Shown: positions 5,859-9,990 of the stretch, piece after piece
Position numbering within the stretch: the first letter of the stretch is position 1
Layout of the letters: every line of letters begins with the position of its first letter
NCBI GenBank assembly: GCA_965651265.1
Contig: CBFGRV010000094.1
Coordinates: 1 to 9,990, forward strand
Length of the DNA stretch: 9,990 bases
Direction: 5' to 3'
DNA from: CBFGRV01 sp965651265
GTDB taxonomy: Bacteria; Bacteroidota; Rhodothermia; Rhodothermales; VXPQ01
Position numbers and translations under genes: made by a program
The notes under the pieces: model-generated
Told to the model about the DNA's origin: nothing
The model's input: the letters and a program-made list of their open reading frames with translations, nothing else
Database searches by the model: none

Positions 5859-8057
5859 TCATTCGGGCAGCGCGAAGGCCACGATCATCCCACCTGCGGG
5901 GCGGTTGGATTTGCCGCCGCCGGCGGAGATGACAACGAACTGCCGCCCGTCGACCATGTAGGTGCTGGGCGTCGCGTTTCCGCCGAAGGGCAGCTCGTGC
6001 TCCCAGAGGATCTCGCCCGTCTCCGTGTCGAAGGCGCGCATCGTTTCATCCGCCGTGGCGCCGATGAAGAGCACCCCTCCCGCCGTCACGATGGGTCCCC
6101 CGTAGTTCTCCGTGCCGGTGATTGGAATGCCCCGCTCGGTAAGATCCTTGTACTCGCCGAGCGGCACGGTCCACTTGATCTCGCCCGTGTTCAAATCCAC
6201 CGCGTTGAGCGTGCCCCACGGCGGCGCGATCGCCGGATAGCCCTCGTGATCCAGCCACCGCTCGAAGCCGCGAAAGGCATACGGCGGCATGTGCTCGAAC
6301 TCCTGCTCGTTGTTGGGCCAGGGCGCTTCGGCGGAGGCCGGATCCTCAACCCCGAAGAGGAAATCGACGATGGCATTGCGGTTCGATTCAAGCATCCGGT
6401 CGAAGGGCGGCATCCTCCCCGCACCGTGGATGATCATCTGATGCACGGCCTCGCGGCTCATCCGCTCCTCGATGTCCACGAGGGATGGAAAGGCGGCGCT
6501 GCCCGTTCGATCCAGACCGTGGCAGGCGGCGCAGTTGATTCGGTAATGCCGCTCCCCGCGCGGAAGCGGCGAACCGTCCTCCTGCGTGGTCGGAATGAGC
6601 TGATAGAACCAGGGGATCTCGTTGATATTCACATACAGGATGCCGCCGGGGTCCGCCGCCGAGCCGCCCCACTCGAAGCCGCCGTCGTATCCGGGAAATT
6701 TGGTGATCTGCTCGAGACTCGGCGGCGGGAACGAGCCGTATGAGCCCGACTGCGCGAGCATCTCCGTCGTCATCATCATCGCGCGCGGCGAGATCGTCGA
6801 CACATCCTCCTGCGTGTAGAGCTGCCGCATCAGCGGGGCAGGCTTCGTGGGGAACGGCTGCGTCGGCCAGGTGCGCACCCCCGGTATCTTCGATTCCGGC
6901 GCCGGACGCTCCTCGATCGGCCAGAGCGGCTCGCCGGTCACGCGATCGAAGACGAAAAGCAGGCCCATCTTGGTACCCTGCGCGACGACATCCACCAGCT
7001 CGCCATTATGCCTCACGGTCAGGAGGGTCGGGGGGGTCGGAAGGTCCATATCCCAGATATCGTGATGCACGAGCTGTTGATGCCACAGTCGCTCCCCCGT
7101 CTCGGCATCGAGTGCGATGAGGGAGTTGGCGAACAGGTTCTCGCCGTAACGATCGCCGCCCCAGAAATCAGGCCCCGCCGTCTCCGTCGAGGAGTACACG
7201 ATCCCGCGCACGGTGTCGATCGCGATCCCCGACCAATCTGAGGCGCCCCCCACGAAATCCATGTAGCCCTCCGGCCACGTATCCGACCCAAATTCGCCCG
7301 GCCGCGGCAGCGAGTGGAAGATCCAGCGCCGCTCGCCCGTGCGTGCGTCGAAGGCGCGGATGGCCCCGGGCACGTCTTCGGCCACGTTCGCGCCGATGAT
7401 GATCATGTCACGATACACGTATCCCGGCGTGTTCAGGCCTACATTCGGCCGGCCCTCCACATCCATCCCATCCCCCAGATGGATCCATCCTCCCTCCCCG
7501 AACTCCGGCGCGAGCGCGCCCGTCGACGCATCGATCGCATACATCCACGGGCCTTTCACCGTGTAGATGCGGCGGTCGTCGCCGTCCTCCCAGTACATCA
7601 CGCCGCGCTGACGGCCGCCTCCCTGGTACATGTTGCCGCCGTAGGGGTTGTGCTCGTCGGGGTCGAATGTCCATAGGTGCTCGCCCGTGGCCGCATCGAG
7701 GGCCACGACGCGGCGGTACGGCGTCGCCGAGTACAGGATGCCGTCGACAATCAAGTTGTTGGACTGGTACTCGGCGCTGTCGCCCGTGTCGTACATCCAG
7801 GCGATCTCCAGAAGGTGAACATTCTCCCGGTTGATCTGGTCGAGCGTGGAGTACTGCGTGCTGTGGGGATCACCCAGGTAGTGAGCCCAGTCGACGTTCG
7901 ATGGAGGGGTTTCCCCGGCGTCCGATGGAACGCCGCGACGGGCTTGAGCCGCGGGGTCGGATGCATCGGGCGGCCGGGAGCTGCAGGATGCGATCACGAA
8001 CGCGGCCGCGATGAGGAGCGCCGGAATATTTACAACGTATTGGATGGTGCGCAGCAC
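5859..8057 (-). CDS. Lipid-anchored PQQ-dependent dehydrogenase with inserted cytochrome c domain
   Basis: The 732-residue quinoprotein is related to membrane glucose dehydrogenase and quinoprotein alcohol dehydrogenases, which oxidise sugars or alcohols in the periplasm using PQQ and Ca2+. Residues 8-25 form a signal peptide ending in I-A-S-C, so C25 is probably lipidated; the membrane helices of E. coli Gcd are absent. Propeller repeats follow, with AxDxxTGExxW-type motifs near 119-129, 234-245, 316-325, 619-629 and 675-685. Glucose-dehydrogenase landmarks are RGVMYW (151-156), HHDIWDMDLP (331-340), FPGYDGGFEWGG (454-465), PPWGTLNAVD (612-621) and GTENYGGP (648-655). A cytochrome c domain (about 500-570) sits before the final blades: heme-binding C509-AA-C512-H513, axial M549. 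It may pass electrons from PQQH2 to a respiratory acceptor. Substrate is unknown. The start chosen is GTG at 8057, which begins the signal peptide; the frame continues to 8510 but would overlap the regulator gene. Confidence 0.9.
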   Translation of the reverse strand: MLRTIQYVVNIPALLIAAAFVIASCSSRPPDASDPAAQARRGVPSDAGETPPSNVDWAHYLGDPHSTQYSTLDQINRENVHLLEIAWMYDTGDSAEYQSNNLIVDGILYSATPYRRVVALDAATGEHLWTFDPDEHNPYGGNMYQGGGRQRGVMYWEDGDDRRIYTVKGPWMYAIDASTGALAPEFGEGGWIHLGDGMDVEGRPNVGLNTPGYVYRDMIIIGANVAEDVPGAIRAFDARTGERRWIFHSLPRPGEFGSDTWPEGYMDFVGGASDWSGIAIDTVRGIVYSSTETAGPDFWGGDRYGENLFANSLIALDAETGERLWHQQLVHHDIWDMDLPTPPTLLTVRHNGELVDVVAQGTKMGLLFVFDRVTGEPLWPIEERPAPESKIPGVRTWPTQPFPTKPAPLMRQLYTQEDVSTISPRAMMMTTEMLAQSGSYGSFPPPSLEQITKFPGYDGGFEWGGSAADPGGILYVNINEIPWFYQLIPTTQEDGSPLPRGERHYRINCAACHGLDRTGSAAFPSLVDIEERMSREAVHQMIIHGAGRMPPFDRMLESNRNAIVDFLFGVEDPASAEAPWPNNEQEFEHMPPYAFRGFERWLDHEGYPAIAPPWGTLNAVDLNTGEIKWTVPLGEYKDLTERGIPITGTENYGGPIVTAGGVLFIGATADETMRAFDTETGEILWEHELPFGGNATPSTYMVDGRQFVVISAGGGKSNRPAGGMIVAFALPE

Positions 8058-8100
8058 GGAATTTCTGGCAATCGGGCACGACTGGATAACGTCGCCGGAA

Positions 8101-8150
8101 TATAGCGCCTGCGCGCCTTCCGTCCGTGTCCTATAATACAGGCTATGACA
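8101..8150. promoter_or_regulatory. Divergent control region with TATAAT box and overlapping inverted repeats
   Basis: A perfect TATAAT lies at 8132-8137, facing the GntR gene, about 50 bp before its ATG; no good -35 box is spaced correctly. It sits inside the near-palindrome CCTATAATACAGG (8130-8142, one mismatched pair). Flanking TGTC (8127-8130) and GACA (8147-8150) form an outer inverted pair, and CTAT recurs at 8131 and 8143. GntR/HutC proteins bind short palindromes and often control themselves and a divergent gene, so this is the best operator candidate. Its use for the dehydrogenase is an inference. Confidence 0.45.
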
Positions 8151-8186
8151 AGTCGAACCATCCGCGACGGGTGAGCTTCCTATACG

Positions 8187-9002
8187 ATGGGCACAGATCG
8201 ACTGAGAACCGGCAGGCCGTATCACGAGCAGATCTCGAACTGGCTGCGTGCGCGTATCGAGGAGGGGGGATTTGCGCCGGATGATCAGTTGCCGTCTGAG
8301 AGCGATCTCGGGAAGCGGTTCGGGGTCAGTCGGATTACGGTGCGGCGCGCGCTGCAAACGCTGGAGAGCGAAGGCCTGATCTATCGCCGGCAAGGCCTCG
8401 GTTCGTTCGTGGCCCCGGGTCGCTTGCGCCAGGGCCTCGTGCGTCTCACCGATTTTGCGCAGGATATGGCACGTGCGGGCGCAAAGGCGAGCTCGCGCGT
8501 GCTGCATCACGGACAGGAGGTGGCGCCGGCGGCGGTGTCCAGCATTCTGGGGTGTCCGCCGGACGCGCGCGTAGTACGCCTGGATCGACTTCGCCTCGGC
8601 GATGGACTGCCCGTGGCCTTCGACCGAACGTGGCTTCCCCTATTTTACGGGCAGGTCCTCGAGGGACGCAATCTGGACGAGACCACGATCTATCAGATCC
8701 TCGAGGAGCAGCATGGCATACCCGTGTTGAGGGGTCGGTACCGGATGGAGGCCATGAACGCGCCGGCGGACATCGCCGGCCATCTCGAGGTGCCGAAGGG
8801 ATGCGCGCTTCTTGTAATCGGTCGGCTCAGCCTGACCGTCGAGGATCGCCCGGTCTACTTTCAGCGTCGATTCTACCGCTGCGACCGCGTCGCGTTCGAG
8901 ATGGAGCTCGCTCGCGAGGCCGGCGCGAGCGGCGGCCCCGGCGGAGGAATGCCCCTCCGTGAATTCGAACCGGTCTTCCAGCTGGGCGGCGCGGACGACT
9001 AG
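8187..9002 (+). CDS. GntR-family transcriptional regulator, HutC subfamily (UTRA domain)
   Basis: The 271-residue regulator has an N-terminal winged helix-turn-helix (about 10-77). Its GntR signature is LPSESDLGKRFGVSR (35-49), then TVRRALQTLESEGLI (51-65) and the wing RRQGLGSFV (67-75). A ligand-binding UTRA domain (about 85-240) follows, with the typical VVRLDRLRLGDGLPVAFD (129-146), YQILEEQHGIPV (169-180) and RPVYFQRRFYR (221-231). UTRA domains usually sense small metabolites such as sugars, amino sugars or amino acids. Residues 241-271 are a Gly-rich tail beyond the domain. The ATG at 8187 has no close ribosome site; GGGTGAG lies about 12 bases upstream. It is divergent from the PQQ dehydrogenase across 129 bp and is likely autoregulated or controls that gene. 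Its stop overlaps the stop of the convergent transporter gene. Confidence 0.93.
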   Translation: MGTDRLRTGRPYHEQISNWLRARIEEGGFAPDDQLPSESDLGKRFGVSRITVRRALQTLESEGLIYRRQGLGSFVAPGRLRQGLVRLTDFAQDMARAGAKASSRVLHHGQEVAPAAVSSILGCPPDARVVRLDRLRLGDGLPVAFDRTWLPLFYGQVLEGRNLDETTIYQILEEQHGIPVLRGRYRMEAMNAPADIAGHLEVPKGCALLVIGRLSLTVEDRPVYFQRRFYRCDRVAFEMELAREAGASGGPGGGMPLREFEPVFQLGGADD

Positions 9003-9769
9003 GCGATCAGGGCGCCCACATTCTGTGCGAAGATGATCACGCCCATGACCACCATGAAAACCGCAAAACCCTTCTTAAGGCGCTCCTGAGAAATGCGCGC
9101 GCCGAGCATGTTGCCCGCAAAGCTCCCCGCTACGCCCACCGCGCCGAACAGCAGGATCAGCTCCCAGTCAATGGCAAGGCCCGCATCCCGCATCACATCC
9201 ACATACTTGTAGAATCCGCTGATGCTCTTGAGGGCGATGATGGCCAGGCTCGTGCCGACGGCCATGTGCATCGTGAGTCCCCCGAAGAGCACGAGTGCCG
9301 GCACGATAAGGAACCCGCCGCCCACGCCGACGAACCCGGTGATCACGCCGACGGCGAGCCCCTCCAGAGCGATCTTCCAGGCTGCCATCCGCGGCCTGCC
9401 GGGGGCCGGGCGGCCCGTTCGATTGCTGAACATCATGCTCGCCGCCAACAGCATCACGACCGCGAAGACGAGCAGTTGGACCGAGCCGGGAACGAACTTT
9501 GAGAAGAACGCACCGGCGTACGCGCCCACCATCCCCGGAACGCCGAAGAGGACGACGCTCCGACCATCCACGAGCCGTTTCAGGATGAACGGGATGGTGC
9601 CCACCAGACTGATAATGGTCACGATGCCGAGCGATTCGGCGATCGCCACCTTGTCGGGCTCGCCGACCAGGTAGACGAGTACGGGCACCGTTAGAATCGA
9701 GCCTCCCGAGCCCAGCAGTCCCAGCGTGAGGCCGATCAGCAGCGCGCCGGCCCATGCCCAGATCATCAT
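8999..9769 (-). CDS. TauE/SafE-family membrane transporter (putative sulfite exporter)
   Basis: The 256-residue membrane protein has about eight hydrophobic segments. It shows the two internal repeats of the TauE/SafE (DUF81) family, each opening with a Gly-rich loop: GLLGSGGSILTVPVLVY near the N-terminus and GFVGVGGGFLIVPALVLFGG in the middle. Members export sulfite, sulfoacetate or other organosulfur anions, but substrates of most are unproven. The frame is open from 9799. I chose the ATG at 9769 because AGGGTG lies about 6 bases upstream and the hydrophobic segment begins at once. This ATG overlaps the stop of the upstream rhodanese-like frame (ATGA, 9769-9766), implying translational coupling. 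The 3' end shares the bases CTAG (8999-9002) with the convergent GntR gene. A role in sulfur-compound efflux is supported by the rhodanese-like remnant, but remains an inference. Confidence 0.92.
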   Translation of the reverse strand: MMIWAWAGALLIGLTLGLLGSGGSILTVPVLVYLVGEPDKVAIAESLGIVTIISLVGTIPFILKRLVDGRSVVLFGVPGMVGAYAGAFFSKFVPGSVQLLVFAVVMLLAASMMFSNRTGRPAPGRPRMAAWKIALEGLAVGVITGFVGVGGGFLIVPALVLFGGLTMHMAVGTSLAIIALKSISGFYKYVDVMRDAGLAIDWELILLFGAVGVAGSFAGNMLGARISQERLKKGFAVFMVVMGVIIFAQNVGALIA

Positions 9770-9990
9770 GCGATCACCCTTGCGTTTCGGCCCCACCACT
9801 CAGCGAAGGAGCCGTCGACGTATGCGACGTTGAAGCCTTCCCCTGCGAACAGGCTCGCGTCTACAGCGGAGCGCGCATGGGTACTTCGCGAACCGGGCTC
9901 ACTTGTACTAGCTCGTTATTACAACTAGCCTCCAATCACATCAACGGCACCTGGTTCCCACGACGACGTACCAACAGATACGATCTCCGC
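9766..9990 (-). pseudogene. Rhodanese-like remnant upstream of the transporter
   Basis: The minus-strand frame ending in TGA at 9768-9766 reads RSAVDASLFAGEGFNVAYV, then DGSFAEWWG. This matches the last helix, strand and DGGFxxW-type end of a rhodanese domain, which transfers sulfane sulfur. Only about 35 residues resemble the family. At the active-site position the remnant has Arg instead of Cys. TAA at 9918-9916, TAA at 9921-9919 and TAG at 9927-9925 interrupt the frame, and no start codon fits the short piece. The same frame is open again at 9990-9928, with AEIV followed by SVGTSSWEPGAVDVIGG. This resembles, weakly, the start of a rhodanese (VDVR then a GH-I-GA region). If so, about 50 middle residues are lost. 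Alternatively the distal piece is an unrelated gene tail. Bases around 9901-9960 are less GC-rich than the neighbours. Confidence 0.5.

Noticed and set aside
8058..8510. N-terminal extension of the PQQ dehydrogenase to the ATG at 8510
   Set aside because: It overlaps the well-supported GntR gene, contains no domain, and would bury the lipoprotein signal peptide inside the protein.
9878..9990. Plus-strand open frame from an ATG at about 9877 to the window edge
   Set aside because: Short, no ribosome site and no recognisable motif; the rhodanese-like signal on the other strand explains part of it better.

Overview
The window looks like chromosomal DNA from a GC-rich bacterium, most likely of the Bacteroidota/Rhodothermota kind. 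This is an inference from three things. The PSP1-family protein has the Cys/Gly-rich N-terminus seen in that group. HolB is long and next to it. Several genes (ricT, holB, the lipoprotein gene, the isomerase gene) have no recognisable Shine-Dalgarno sequence before a well-supported start. No phage, transposase or CRISPR signature was found.

Layout. Positions 73-2347 (minus strand) hold holB, the DNA polymerase III clamp-loader delta-prime subunit, followed by ricT, a PSP1-domain Fe-S protein. This pairing also occurs in Firmicutes. The 345-base gap at 2348-2692 carries a 34-bp tandem repeat array and separates holB from a divergent gene for a secreted lipoprotein with an Ig/PKD-like domain (2693-3430). 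Next come two hairpins, a long nested inverted repeat and a tRNA with anticodon CAT (3619-3692). A Tat-exported TIM-barrel sugar isomerase/epimerase-like gene follows (3736-4611). It ends in an imperfect direct duplication that includes its last codons and stop. A DinB-family protein (minus) and a small DUF486/COG3169 membrane protein (plus) diverge at 5248-5428.

Positions 5859-8057 (minus) encode a lipid-anchored PQQ-dependent dehydrogenase with a cytochrome c domain inserted in its beta-propeller. It diverges from a GntR/HutC-type regulator (8187-9002). The 129-bp shared control region holds a perfect TATAAT box inside overlapping inverted repeats, so the regulator probably controls the dehydrogenase, itself, or both. 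The regulator converges on a TauE/SafE transporter (8999-9769, minus), and the two stop codons share the same four bases, CTAG. Upstream of the transporter, with an ATGA overlap, is what looks like the broken 3' end of a rhodanese gene. This suggests a former sulfur-handling operon.

Functionally the window is mixed: replication housekeeping, a tRNA, and periplasmic sugar or alcohol oxidation (PQQ dehydrogenase, perhaps the exported isomerase). I see no clear undescribed multi-gene system. The best leads are the 34-bp array, the rhodanese remnant, the dehydrogenase/GntR control region and several unexplained inverted repeats.
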